NCBI GenBank assembly: GCA_963920765.1
Contig: OY987249.1
Location: 4,942,188-5,006,187 of the forward strand
Source of the DNA: Ulota crispa
Taxonomy: Eukaryota > Streptophyta > Bryopsida > Orthotrichales > Orthotrichaceae
Direction of reading: 5' to 3'
Length of the DNA stretch: 64,000 nucleotides
Shown in pieces: positions 50,943 through 63,492 of the stretch. Numbering within the stretch: position 1 is the stretch's first letter; each line of letters opens with the position of its first letter. The position numbers were made by a program, and so were the translations under genes. The notes under the pieces are model-generated. The model saw only the letters and a list, made by a program, of their open reading frames with translations, did not search any database and was not told where the DNA came from.

Positions 50943-53517
50943 TTACATTAGCTTTTCATGGAAACCTATCCGACTGTTGATATTGCCCCTGTTCAAATAG
51001 CTGTAGGGATCAAGCTTGTCTGCAACTTCACTAGGATAACAGTCTCCCATAAAATTTATCCTGGCGCTTCGCTTGGCTGTAAAAATCTCCGAATGACAAC
51101 CATCGAGCCTGAGTTTTATGTTAACGCCACCCCTCATCTTGTAATCATCAGGACTTTCACTGGAAGCACTTGCAGACATCGACGCTTGGGAGGAGGAAGA
51201 ACCAGAGTCACATCGCAAAGGAGATTGCTTTTCTTGTAGATTTCCATACATGGTTTTCAGCAACTCCGCCACTTCTTCGGACAGCAATACAGAGTCGGTT
51301 GCTCGTTCCAAGCCAAGTTTCGTTTCTCTTTCTGGTGAACAAGATGGTCGATTTGCCTGCCCCACACGAAAATATCAGGCTTCAACAAGAGAAAAGAAGT
51401 GGTCTTTCAGCGGGATGAGATTCCCTATTGTACATAGCTAGATACCTGGAAATGAGAGTCCCAGTTGACAAGTTGTTCTGCACTTAAGGTAGTATCAGTA
51501 TTCATATACATTTCAAGGAAATTACTTTAGCACAAGATCAAGGAAATTGACAGCACCTTAACATTGTCTAGAGAAGTTTGGATGGAGTATTGATCTTCAT
51601 CAAGCATGTCAGTGGAAGGAATCTCCGCATTATTCCCATCTTGTTCACCAGCCTCAGCGTGAACAGAATTCGGATGTTCGATTCCACTGATTGAAATACC
51701 ACTGCGAGGTGAACTTCCTGCATCTGGTGCAGAAGAAGTTTTCAGAGAATCCGTTGCCTGTCGCTTTGAGGCTGTCGAAACTCCCGTTGTCTTCCGGGTG
51801 ACTACGGCGCCATGTTTTAGAGGTTGACGAGGTGTTCGTCTTGCTATGTCCACTGCTTCTTTGTCTTTTCCAGGTGGCCTAGTAATCCGAAATAAAGGCG
51901 CAACTTTGTCGTTGGTTGGATCCTTTTTTCTGACTTGAGCATGTCCTGATACCGGTGCCTTGTCATTGTCCGTCTTGATTCCCCGTGGGCGTGGAGAAGT
52001 TTTTGCAACATCGGTAGGGCCGCCAGTACCAGGTGAAACAGGCTGGGTACTACCATAACCGTCCTTTGAGAGACTCAGATTCTTAGGGACGAAGGGGACT
52101 GTATTCATGGAAGATGAGAAAACTCCATGAGTTTCCTTCTTTGTAAATGAAAGCCTTCTACTTTTGGCGTCTCTAGAGTTCCCGGGGATTGCCTTTGGAA
52201 GGAGGCTATTCCGCTGGGGTTGAGATTTTTGAGGAGGTACTATAATGGTAATGCACTTCGGGGCCTTTGGGGAGTCTTTAAGAGCTATCGGAGAAATAAT
52301 GGAGCTGCCATCAACCAAAGATTTTCTAAGAGAGGTTGTAACCTTACTGGGACTGTTCTTGGTTTCTATAATATTTCCAGCAGGAGGTAAGGTCTTTGAG
52401 AGATTGAGTTTCTGGTCGGAGGACTTCCATGGAGATACCGCCAGCTTCGAATTGATCCTACTGGAGTCTTTTGGAGACACCGAAGGGGAGCCTGAGATAT
52501 TTGCTTTTTTTGGGGATGGCAATTGGTGAGGGGTTAGGCAGACCGTCTCCTTATCTGTTACTGGTACTTCATCTTCAATTTCTCTCCCAAGGTGCACGAC
52601 CTGCTTCTCAAGAGAAATTATCTCTTCCTCAAGTACTGCCACTTCGAGGAGTAACTCTCTTGTCTGCAGTACATAACGGATTAAATGTGATCAATGATTC
52701 TATATAACACAATAATTTCCTCGACTAAGCCGGATAAGCTTCGATAGGGTTCCTTTGAATTTGAACCAACACAAACAAGAGCCCGCCTAATCGGTGACTC
52801 GTGCGGACGGATTCTCGTAGGTTTTCAGCATACATGCCTGGTACGTTATTATTCCATTTATTAGCATTTTCAATTCACAGCCGATTATAGATCTCTAATT
52901 GATCTCTAACTTTTCTAATAAACAACATTCTGGTTTTGAGGAACTAGAAAGGAAGGTCGATGGTCAGACCTCAACAGGTAAGCTGGCATATATTCGAGGG
53001 AGAGCGCCCAGAGGCCTACTGAGTCCACGGTTGAGTGCATTGCGCATGTTCACCTCGACGATTAGCTTCTTTTGTAGCTGAGCGATCTGCTCACGGTACA
53101 AGAAAATGAGGCGCTATATCGAGGAGGTGTACTTTAGAATTCACGTCAGTATCTGAAAGCAGGAATGAAAGGGCATACTCAACATGAAAATCGAAGAAGA
53201 TAGCACTCACATCCTTCTCCAAAGAAGCCCGTTGCTCTCTTCGCACCCGCTTCTCGTCTTCCTTGGCCTACAGACCAGAAAATCAATGTAAAAGAGTAAG
53301 ACGAGCCAGCTCGAGAATGATATGTTCGAGAGACGACTACATGCACCAACATCGATCAAATGAGAGGGCTCCACAATCAATTTTCATAAGGTTTCTAGGC
53401 CTAGAAGTGCGGTGATGCATGAATTTTAAATCTTACATCAACGAGATCGTCATAGTCGATGGGAACATGTGACGCGTCATACGGTATTTCTTGCATTGAG
53501 CTCTCCTCACATAGATC
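50943..53517 (-). CDS. MIP1-type leucine-zipper protein of the plant DUF547 group, DUF547 domain not found
   Basis: Exons read from the sequence: 53517-53437, 53267-53211, 53086-52970, 52663-51557 and 51356-50943; every border is phase 0 with GT-AG. Exons two to four encode the MIP1 leucine zipper: RREQRASLEKD, then IAQLQKKL, RNALNRGLSRPLGALPR and ELLLEVAVLEEEIISLEKQV, a coiled coil that closely fits plant DUF547 proteins. Exon 4 continues as a long Ser/Pro/Lys-rich, low-complexity region. The last exon has LLSEEVAELLKTMY, a Ser run and DPYSYL, which in the family precede the DUF547 domain. It stops at 50943 with LM-stop; a GTAAGT overlaps the end, so another exon could exist. The first in-frame ATG is at 53496 (584 aa), unless the upstream exon at 55160 is used. 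An alternative small exon near 51446-51482 is possible. Function of the family is poorly known. Confidence 0.75.
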
Positions 53518-55019
53518 CTGGAGAGATCATCAATATTGTAAGTTTCTTGATTGGCAGATTTGCAACTGAAACAGTGCTGCTATTAGCACCTTAGTGTTCA
53601 AGTGGCACAAATTCGAGGTAGCTCTAAATAGTAAATATGAATAGCTTCAATAATGTACCACCAGTTATAGATTCTAAGAATCTAAGTTAAACAGTATGCA
53701 TCACTTGATAATCCTCCTTGAACAGAGACTCCTATAGATGTAATACTTTGTAACTATTGAAGGAGTATAACAGTGCACCTGGATGCGGTAGTTACTTTCT
53801 CACGTCAAAGCACACAATCTCTGGAGCACATGTTCCTGCCGATAAGAAACACGCTGCTGCACAAATTGAAGCTTGTTAGTGCAGCTTATTGGTAGATCCT
53901 TTGTGAAACTCCGGTGTCAGCACGGCAACTTTCTTCATTTCGAGTCATTGGTCGCTGCAGTATTGTGCACCATTTTCTCAAAGGAATTGACTACTCGAGC
54001 AAGGGGGCATACAACATCTAAAGCTTAGTTCACACTCAGTGTTCTTCAAATGATTAAGACTTCATAGGCATGGCCACGATTCATCGAGACACTCTTTAAT
54101 CAGTCGGTATCTTTACGATTCTGCATTGCAAAACCTCGCCAGCGTAAACTACATTGCCGATATTGACACAGCGCAACAGGAATGCCATCAAACTACGTGC
54201 AGCTCTAGCTGAAAGAAGAATGATCAAAAGGTCTGCGTGCATTGCCGACGCCTTCCACTTTCTCAAAAACCAGTATTCGCAGCTCACAGAGAACTACTTA
54301 CAATAAGCAGTAACAAGAAGAAAAAAATCTGTAGATGTGCGAGCAGAGGCAACGAAACCGATCAGAAAAAATGAACAATCTCAACGCTTACGATGCACAC
54401 AATCAAAATGCAGCATACGCTCTTTGCGGAGAAGTTTGTACAGGATACCTTGACTAACAAAAAATCCGTAGGATAGCGAGCACAGGCAAAGAAGCCAAGT
54501 AGAAACTAACGCCTGCTGTGAACGATTTCTAGGCTTACTATGCACACGAACTGGTCACAATCTGGAAGCCACAGATTCTCACTCGCACATACGAACGCTT
54601 AATGACTGCAGAAAGATCTCTGTCCCGCTCATACCACGCGCAGCGCTACTGCCAATCAACAGAAATCTCACAAACGATTGAGGAAGAAGTAGTACTAAGT
54701 AGCAACTGATGCACAACAAGGAATCCGAGAAGACATGCGTGTCAGAAGAGTTTCAATGCCCGAGTGGTGACAGAGGCCGAGAAACAGAGGGCGGGAAAAG
54801 AAAGAAATTCACCATAACAGAAACTCACATCGCTTTTGCCTGTCGCCGGTCCCGTCCAAACGCCTCGCTCCGACGACAAAGAACGCACGCAGACCGCTCC
54901 GATCGGGCCCGAAAGCATTGAAGAGGAAAAAGGCGCTGTTGGTTGGTCGCTACATACAGAGGGCTGTATTGCAATATTTGTAGCAGAGGTGGCATCAAAA
55001 GCAGCAGGCCTTAACTTAC
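53518..55019 (-). other. Upstream region or first intron of the MIP1-zipper gene
   Basis: Moderate GC, no recognisable domain. The 103-codon frame at 54742-55053 has no family resemblance and overlaps the candidate exon in another frame. Confidence 0.35.
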
Positions 55020-55160
55020 TGATCGGTGCAAGACAAAGAAAGTGAGAAAGCAATCAGCTATGGATGTATACGCAGGCTTCATGATTGATTGCAAACGACG
55101 TCGCTGCATCGGTTCCCTGGCAGGGCAGGCACCATAGCCATCGCTAGCCCGACGCTCCAT
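55020..55160 (-). CDS. Candidate first coding exon of the MIP1-zipper gene
   Basis: From the ATG at 55160 a 47-codon frame (MERRASDGYGACPAREPMQ at its start) runs to a strong donor, TCA|GTAAGT, at 55020. It ends in phase 0, as required by the exon starting at 53517. The frame is open further upstream without another ATG up to a stop. The implied intron is about 1.5 kb, and the protein would be 638 aa. The alternative is a non-coding 5' exon or chance. Confidence 0.4.
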
Positions 55161-55433
55161 GCTCTTAGCCCGCTCAGTCCTGCTCAGCCTTCCCCTAATC
55201 CTGTTCAATACTCTGGCAAAATCCTGATGATTCCGGCTAAATATTTGCACAAATAATGGCCAGTGTTTTTTCTAAGTGACAGGGACCTCTGCAGTGTCAT
55301 CTTTAGATTGGAGGATTTATAGAGGGAAGAGACCTTAGTGGCTGAATTCTGTCAGATCTAGTGAAATTTCACTAGGAAAAAATATGTTGATAACGGTCCA
55401 AATTGGAGGAATGTTGTAGGGACAAAGCTTTTT

Positions 55434-55660
55434 CGTGAGCATAAACAATGAGCTATGAGCGGGGATTCAAGATTATGTGAGCATGAACAAATTCTTAACT
55501 CAAAATTAATGGAATAATTACAAAAACAACAAAATTTTCAAAATATGATAGTTTAAAATGCACAATCATAGGGGCATGTGTACACAATTATAGGTGGAAT
55601 TTATTATTTTGACAAAAATTCCTAACTCATGGCCCACGGATCCACGCTCCTAAAATAGCA
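55434..55660. repeat. Dispersed repeat, relative of the WRKY-intron repeat
   Basis: GTGAGCATAAACAATGAGC at the left and GGCCCACGGATCCACGCTC at the right align with 9308-9545, and the central AGTTTAAA(A/G)TGCACAAT is shared. Confidence 0.6.
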
Positions 55661-58237
55661 TTCCCCATAGAAAGAGCAATGGTTTGATAAAAAATTCATA
55701 AAAGCTTGCCTTGATTTTTTTTATTTTAAGGAAGCGGTAATGCTATGATTAAAAGAATGATGGACCACCTCAATGGCATATGGTGGCTGACCTTGGGGTG
55801 TGGCATTAACAATGTGGGAATGTTGCTTCAATAATTTGTTAAATGCATTTGCACGTTCCTTTCATTATTAAAAACCAAATTGAATGTTGTGTATTGCTAG
55901 CAATTTAGTCAAATAGTTTAATCCTTTTGTACTTTGGCTTCTAAGCATGCAGGTGACAGGCAATGTTGAAATCAAACACGCCAAGAAAACAATTGTAAAG
56001 GTTTTTTAATGTATTAATACAAAATGAATTAAAATTTGATGGACATCTCAGTTTCTTTTGCAGACTTTGTATTTGTTGGCACTAAAGAGTTTCACTGTAA
56101 AGTGCAAACTTGGTCACGTGTACAACTAGTATCTTTGTGTTTTATACAATTTACGTGTCCAACACATATTTAATTAGTTGTCGTCACGTGCTTTTAGAAG
56201 GTTTCTTTCAATCCTATCATGACCTGGGGCATTCTTTTTAAGGGAACATACTTTTTTTCCTATGCTATAATGAAGTAAATTACGTGAAATTTGAGCCATT
56301 TTAATTATTTAAAATTTCCCATGATATTTGCCATCTTTTCTAAATATATTGAAGCAAAGAATTTAAATTTGAATTTCTAAATTTTAATAACCTATTGTTC
56401 TTCTGCATAGAATAATTAAAATACTTGAATTTTTAATATAAATCTCCAAAGAAAACTGGCATGTTTGACACCTTTTCCAGCAAATGTGTAATGTAAAGTT
56501 GAAGTTGCAAGGTCCAAAAATTGCTTTCAATTCAAATGTCATTTTCCTCGCGACCAAGTAAAATACATGAATTGTGTATTGTTCTTCAAATTTCTGAATT
56601 ACGTGCCTAATAACTTAAACTCATGTTGCTAGTTCCCAATATTACTTTTGATTTCTTTACTCTCAGTTTTGCAATAAAGTATTCACAATTTGGGTAAATT
56701 ATGCGAGAGATACTAGATCATAATAGGAGCTTTGTGGGGGTGAAAGGTCGATAGTTGATAAAAGTGCAAAATTAAGCTCGGCAATGATTGACTAAATCTT
56801 TTAAAATTTATCATTTCAAATTAATAATTTAAAATTACTCGTATTTTGGCAGCTCTAACAACTGCTCATCATTCTACTAATGGACGTGAATATCTGTGTA
56901 CATTATTGCACTCGTTTTGAGTGAGTCTAACCATGGATGTTGCATTTTGTCAACATAACTCTAAACTAAGAAATTGTGACAACTATCATAATCAACAATT
57001 TTTCATTTTGTTCTCGTGTTTGGATATTAATTTGGGTAATCACATTTTGCTTCCTAACATTGTTAATTTAGGCATCAATATTCTACCACAAGTAAGTAGG
57101 GGTTTAAACCTTAGGGAAAATAGAATCTTTTTGAGGCATTTTTGCATGAGAAACAAAGTTCTTTTCATGCAAATTTTAGTTTCCTCATGAGAAACAAAAA
57201 ATATTGTGCACATTGATGTGTGCAAGAACGGCCTCTCTTGTTAGAGAAACCAAGTAAAAATGACAAGAAACTAACCTTGAAATCATTGTGACAAAGGAAG
57301 ATTCTTCTCTTATTAAAAAGGAGTAAACAGAAATAAATATGGGTTAAGGAATCTATCAAGTTTTGAAACTTTTTCATTTAATTTGAGTTGTGCAAAAAGT
57401 AAATTTTGCCAAAATAACTCAGATGTTTTCATCCATGAGTATGGCTGTCATATGCAAAATACAAATGAAAAAAAATCTTCACCAAAATTAGGCCACGTGA
57501 GCCAAGTCATCTCAAGGACATGGACCAATTTAATGATTCAATCCACCAAAAAGGAAGAAGATATCCCCAAATTTCATATATGTTTTTAGATTGTATGGTA
57601 TTTTTGAATTTTTTTGCTAAAATAACACCCTTGTTTGAAACCCCATGTTATCCCAAATACGGATTTTGATGCCAAGGCCATACACGCCAAAACAACCGGT
57701 TTGGAATAGATGAAGTGAAATAAATTGCATTTGTGGAAAACTAGGGGATAATTGCTTTGCTCAAGGTTTCATCTATTGTTGTATTGATAAAATCTTTTCA
57801 GAAATCAAGGGTGCAAGGTTGGAGACTGCTAGTTTGTGAGCCATTAGGAAAAATATGGGGCATCAATAAGGCCTTTATAAACAGATCTAGCCCTCCATAT
57901 ACTTTGTTCCCGATGTGGGGAACTAGCCCCTGAGGATGGCTTGAAATTTTTAATTAAAAAAATCTAAAAAATAAAAAAAGGCCTTAGAAAAAATTAGAAT
58001 TCTTTTTTAATTTTTTTAATTTTTTTAATTTAAAAAATCAAAAAAGTTGATGTGGCACCAATAGTGCCACGTCAGTTTGCACATGATTTTATTGGGAACC
58101 AGGTTCCCATGGCTAGGGACCCCCCCAAACTCAGAGCCTTATTGGAGCCTCATATTTTTCCTAATGATTCAAAACCGCTCGCTCGGAATAGATTAAAAAA
58201 AATTGGCATAAGTATTCAAGGAATCAGACAATAGTAT
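55661..58237. other. No gene recognised
   Basis: AT-rich, 2.6 kb. It includes the partner (57680-57830) of the repeat at 24490. The frame at 56921-57190 has no known domain. Confidence 0.35.
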
Positions 58238-58775
58238 TTTGTGAGTATAAACGGTGGTGAGCCAAGATTTTGATTTTGTGAGTAGGAACTGATTTGGAGC
58301 TCAAAATCAATGAATTTTTAAAAAACCACAAGTTTTTCAAGAGATGAAAGTTTAAAATACAAAGTAGGGTGTTTCAAATATCTCAAAAAGGCAAAGAACA
58401 AGTGATTGAGTAATCATTTACTGGTGAATATGAAGTCACAAAAGTGAACCAACCATGAGGATCTCCAAGAGGTCCTCATGACTTGTTCACAAGTGGATGA
58501 CATTCACTTGTTCCACCATCATGCACACACCACAATGCCACAATTCCCATTCCCCTTGGCAACCCTAGAGTTTGGATATTTAAATGGGTGAACATGGAGA
58601 CATGATTGGTGGCTTGACCATATTATTCACAAAATTTAATTAATGTGAATAAAATTGGTGGTGAATGTCATATTTGAAACCCCCTAATTATAAGGCTTCC
58701 ATATGCACGATTATAAGTGAAAATAAATAGTTTGATAGAAAAACCATGCACCTCCGCGCAAGGTATAGCATTTCC
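58238..58775. repeat. Dispersed repeat interrupted by a nested element
   Basis: GTGAGTATAAACGGTGGTGAGC at the left to CTCCGCGCAAGGTATAGCAT at the right is the third copy of the WRKY-intron repeat. It is split by the element at 58367-58684. Confidence 0.55.
58367..58684. mobile_element. Nested element with GGGTGTTTCAAATAT ends (318 bp)
   Basis: GGGTGTTTCAAATAT and ATATTTGAAACCCCC are inverted. The host repeat resumes with TAATTATAAGG. A TA/TAA target is likely, so PIF-like is a guess. Confidence 0.6.
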
Positions 58776-59042
58776 CTAGCCTCTAAGAGGCATTTGAGGG
58801 GTGTTTCTTGTCAAGCTTTTTGTTTCTCCAATGCAGTTGAGAATGGTCCATATTCCCAAACTGACCAATTGAGTGCATGCAGTCAACCTAATCAGCATAA
58901 AATCCGTTGAATCCATGAGCTTGGCCTGAAGTGCATTGGAGGAGCATTTGAACTTTTGCTCCCTTTTGCACAAATGGTTGCTACTGTGGAACTCTTCTAG
59001 GCGTTTTTGTCAGATTCTTACCTCATGTTCATACGAGCTCCC

Positions 59043-59289
59043 TTAACCCCTAATTGCATAAGGTCCAAAGAGGGTTTAGAGCATCTTTTTTCAAGTGTTG
59101 TAAGTCAAAATGGCAATGGGGTATGAAAATCTCAACCGTACAATCTTGTAGTGTGCATGTTGTAAATAATATGGATTAAATTTGGGGTCATTTGACCACA
59201 TAGATTGAAAGATTATAATATTTTAGTGTTGAAAAGAGATTCTGAAATTTTTCTAAAAACACATTTGGAGGTGGAATTTGATCCCTAAA

Positions 59290-59353
<64 letters not shown>

Positions 59354-60050
59354 GTGATTCAAATCAATATTCAAACACATTGGTGAAAGAAAATATCAAT
59401 TAACATACTTATTTTGTTTGCAAAAATGTTTTGAAATGTCAAAAAACAGTGAAAAAACTAGCAAAAAATCGCATCTATGGCTAAACCTCCCTCTACTAAA
59501 ATGCTTCCCATTCACTCATAACTTCTTGGATTGATATGAAATTTTAACCACAACAACTAAACTAGTGTGTGCAACTTTTCTAGTAACAAATGTTGAAAAC
59601 AAAGTTTCCATGAAAAAGTTATAAGCCACAAAAGTTCACTGTAATGCAAAAATGTGTGGATTTTAAACTTTGAGTTGCTCTCAATTATTCAAGAAAACTA
59701 GGATCAACATGTCAATTCTACCACAATTAGTCAACTTTAAGGGGAACAAACCCCAACAAATTTTGTTGAAAACAAACATTTGATGAAAAAGATACAAGCC
59801 CTCAAAGTTGCAACCATTGCAATGCAGTGTGGCAAACTCAAATTGACCTTGTGAACTTTGAATGGCTTTCACAAATTCAATATGTCTTAGATTGATGTGA
59901 AAATTCTATCCTAGAAACTAGACTAGTATGCACAACATTTCCAACAAATTTTATTGAATTTAGACAATAAAGGCAGAAGTTACAACACTTCTAGTAGGAT
60001 TGATGCAGTGCTAAGGGACACTTTCTGTCCCCACAAGCGATGAGGGGTAA
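59043..60050. mobile_element. TTAA element W (about 1.0 kb)
   Basis: TTAACCCCTAATTGCATAAG at the left and GCGATGAGGGGTAA at the right. It contains a 60-bp (TA)n run. Its right flank, GTAA, is also the left flank of element X. Confidence 0.6.
59292..59351. repeat. (TA)n microsatellite, about 30 units
   Basis: An uninterrupted TA run of about 60 bp inside element W. Confidence 0.95.
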
Positions 60051-60944
60051 CCCTTAAAGCCTTGTTGTCCCCTCAAGGGACAAATGGGATTTTAGGCGGG
60101 TACCTACAACCTCAATTTTTGTCTTGATTTTTTGAAACTTTTTTGAATATAGAAAAACACATTAGCTTTTGAGGAATCTAATTTTCATTCCAATCTATGC
60201 ATGGGAGCAAAAGTTATGCCCAGATAAGCAAAAATTTATGGAGATGGGGCAACTAAAAGGAAATTACAAAAACTTCAATTTTTTTCTTCTTATAGGTTAT
60301 AGTTTTGTCTACATCTCAAGCTTTGATTCATTCCATTTGGACTAGTTATGAGAAAGTTATGAGCAATCTTGTTTTTTGGGCAATTCAAGCATCTTTTTGA
60401 AAAAACAACTTGTAAACTTCATTTTTGAATGCAAGTTTAACATTTTTTCAAAAAAAACTGTTGAATAGGGTGAAGTTTGCTTTTGAGAACAATCTCACCA
60501 TTGGGATTATTGCGTTTCAATTCCATTGCAGGATTATCAACAATTTAAGATTTTGTTCAATCTCATACCTTCTTCTGTCTAATGTTTTTTTAAAGAATGA
60601 AAATTAAGTATTTTTTTGTTTTGATTTTTTTCCAAAGATTCTCAACTCAATTTCCCACCATAAAAATAAACCTCAAAATTTTGTGGTGCAAAAATTTAAG
60701 TTAAGAAAATTCAAAGTCAAATAATCTAATCATGCAAGGTGCAATTTGTTTTCTACACTTTAAACGCAAATATCTTGCAAGTTATGCAATCAAAGATTTT
60801 GAATTTATGTTTGCACATTCTTATACTTGTCTAGTACAAGATCCTATGGTTGAATACACAAAAAGACCAATTTTCAAACTTTTTAGAAATGGCACTTTTG
60901 AGTGTCTTTTGACAAAATAAAGACCCTAGGGTTTTAGGGGTTAA
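60047..60944 (+). mobile_element. TTAA element X, family 1 (898 bp)
   Basis: GTAACCCTTAAAGCCTTGTT at the left, CCTAGGGTTTTAGGGGTTAA at the right. The interior follows elements H and R (CCATTTGGACTAGTTATGAG, CAATTCCATTGCAGG). Confidence 0.8.
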
Positions 60945-62061
60945 CACCTAAAACAATTCATGAAAATAATGGATGAAACTGTCAAATCTCTCTGAAAACA
61001 ATAGTATATACACCAAAATTTGGATGAAATTTACTAGAAGATCCTATGCTCAAACGTGCACACATTAATGATTCTATTCATTTTTCCTTAACTTGCAAAA
61101 GTTTTTGGGTGCATGTTGCTCAACTAACCCAAAAAAAAAACTTCCTACCATTGTCTATGGGTTGAGATTGGATGGCATGCCATTTTGTAGGGTTAGGGTG
61201 GAAAACCTCAACTATTTCATTAGTCAAAAAATGGAAGAGTTTGGATATTTATCATTGAGAGATTAAATTTAGATATATTGAGTTCACATTTGGATTCAAA
61301 AACCTTGATTTAGTCCTTGAAGGTCTGAAACACCCTTTGCGGCTAGTACAACACAAAGTTTTTTTGTGTTTGGAATGGATCCACACCTTCAGCATTGAGA
61401 TCAACAATGAAGTTGGAATATATATTAATGCTGCTCTAGTGAGCTATTTGATATCCTAAATCAAAACTTCTTGCAATGACAATTGCCAATTAAGGTAGCA
61501 ACACCCATAAGCGTCATGTCCCCATGGGTATCATTGACAGTGGCAAAGACTAATAAATGGAAAAATAGATGGTTGTGGGCTAAAGAGTGATGGTTATAGG
61601 TGATGAAGTGATGGTTATAGGTGATGAAGTGATGGTTATGGGTAACAAAGTGGTGGTTGTGGGTGACTAACATGATAATTTTGAGTGTCCCATCTCACTA
61701 TTTAAGAACCAATAACCATTGTTACTAGCATCTCTTACACATGGCTTTACAATTTTATTGATGTTGGATTTTGAAATTTTTTTACAAATGAATACTTGCA
61801 ATTGGAACTTTGAAATTGATGCCAATATTTTTGGTTTCCTCTTTCTAACTTGACAATCTTATTTTCAAAATTCATCAATTGATTTTCCTACCTGAAAACC
61901 CTTAGATTGACGCTTATGAGTGCTCCTACCTTATGTGACAATGTATCTACTATGCACATGAGACATTTAAAAGTTAAAAGTTAGTTTAGGACCATGAAGA
62001 AGGATGACACTTACCAACTCCAACATTGGGAGTATATTATTACTTTTACCCAGGTTAATAA
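60945..62061. other. No gene recognised
   Basis: AT-rich; includes a fragment resembling the foldback family at 27921 near 61263-61310 and the 21-bp repeat at 61568. Confidence 0.35.
61568..61672. repeat. 21-bp tandem repeat, 5 units
   Basis: Units such as GATGGTTATAGGTGATGAAGT; two are identical and three diverged. The minus-strand translation gives an (HNHHFIT)-like peptide by chance of the period being a multiple of three. Confidence 0.85.
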
Positions 62062-62063
62062 AA

Positions 62064-62465
62064 AAATGAAAATTTCCACCCTGCCCCCACAAAACTGCAT
62101 GTCATCTAACCTCAGCCCCGTCTGTGTATAAAATGAAAATTTCCACCCTGCCCCCACAAAACTGCATGTCATCTAACCTCAGCCCCGTCTGTGTATAAAA
62201 TGAAAATTTCCACCCTGCCCCCACAAAACTGCATGTCATCTAACCTCAGCCCCGTCTGTGTATAAAATGAAAATTTCCACCCTGCCCCCACAAAACTGCA
62301 TGTCATCTAACCTCAGCCCCGTCTGTGTATAAAATGAAAATTTCCACCCTGCCCCCACAAAACTGCATGTCATCTAACCTCAGCCCCGTCTGTGTATAAA
62401 ATGAAAATTTCCACCCTGCCCCCACAAAACTGCATGTCATCTAACCTCAGCCCCGTCTGTGTATG
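62064..62465. repeat. 67-bp minisatellite, 6 units
   Basis: Six consecutive copies that read as identical, each including ATGAAAATTTCCACCCTGCC and CCTCAGCCCCGTCTGTGTAT. Unit starts (at ATG) are at 62066, 62133, 62200, 62267, 62334 and 62401. It is distinctly richer in GC than its surroundings. Confidence 0.95.
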
Positions 62466-62837
62466 TCCATGTCAAGCAAAAAGTTAATGTACCAGAATTT
62501 GGGTAAACTATCATGCCCAGGTAGTTGCATATACTCCAACTCCTTGTATCTTTTTTATCGTGAGTAGTACCTACTCACCTAGACTTTCATTACACCAAGA
62601 ATTTGACACCAGTGAGTACCTTTTACTCAGCTTGTTAATTATAAGAAGATCCCTCTATTAAATATTCCATAAAAAAACCAGCAGTCCATTCCAGGCGTCC
62701 AGCAGTGCTTTGCAGGTCTTGAGGGCTGTCTTACAAAGGGTCCTTTATTGCAGCACAGTGCAGGAATGTCGTACAGCATTTCAAGCTCTTTTATATTGTA
62801 AGTTGGGCACTTCTCCTTGCCACATCACATTTTCCAT
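62466..62837. other. No gene recognised
   Basis: Short stretch between the minisatellite and element Y, nothing recognisable. Confidence 0.35.
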
Positions 62838-63492
62838 TTAACCCCTAAATGCCCAAGGCCTTTCTGAACTTCTTGGCATTTTCAAGACAGTGAAAAATCA
62901 ATCAACTTTTTCATAAATCTCATCAAGTTTTTCTAAATTGTAACCATACAAATTTAAACTTGACATGTTAAAGATTATATAGAAAAAGAAAACATAACAA
63001 TATTACTTGTAGTTTGAAAGATTATAACGTCTGAACAAGAGGGTGTTAAAATTGTAAAAGTGACTTGAAGTTTTCTAATACTCATTTCACATGTCAAATT
63101 TAAAAAATTGATCATAAAAAAAAAAAGGAGGTTTAAGGGCATTATATGTTTAACCTCAACTAATTTACGACTTTCAAAAACTACTCCCTGTGTTTTTTTT
63201 AAATGGATTTCTAATGCAGATTTTTCTCCAAGCTTTAGTATATTTGAGGCTCATTTTCAAGATCTTCCAACATTAGAAAACTCAAGATTGCAGTAGACAC
63301 CCTTGTACAAAATCTTGGATAGAAAAATCATGACCATTCATTTTTAAAATCAGATTTTTGATGTTGAAAATAGACTTCAAAACAAACTTATGTTTAAAAG
63401 AAGATACCAAAAATAGTGATTTAATAAGATTTTATTCATCTTCAAAGTTTTGCAAACACCCAAATTGGGTGCTTTGGGCATTTAGGGGTTAA
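62838..63492 (+). mobile_element. TTAA element Y, family 3 (655 bp)
   Basis: TTAACCCCTAAATGCCCAAG at the left and TTTGGGCATTTAGGGGTTAA at the right: about 20 bp of inverted repeat with TTAA both sides. The interior follows E and Q (GGCTCATTT..CAAGA..CT, AGATTTTTGATG). Confidence 0.85.

Noticed and set aside
51446..51482. Small extra exon in the MIP1-zipper gene
   Set aside because: Splice-like borders exist, but including it breaks the frame with the best donor; skipping it joins two phase-0 exons cleanly.
52245..52529. 94-codon plus-strand frame
   Set aside because: It is antisense to the large exon of the MIP1-zipper gene and has no recognisable domain.
54742..55053. 103-codon minus-strand frame
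   Set aside because: No family resemblance; it overlaps the candidate first exon in another frame and lies in a presumed intron.
61568..62465. CRISPR-like arrays
   Set aside because: The 21-bp and 67-bp repeats are head-to-tail without spacers in a plant genome, so they are minisatellites.
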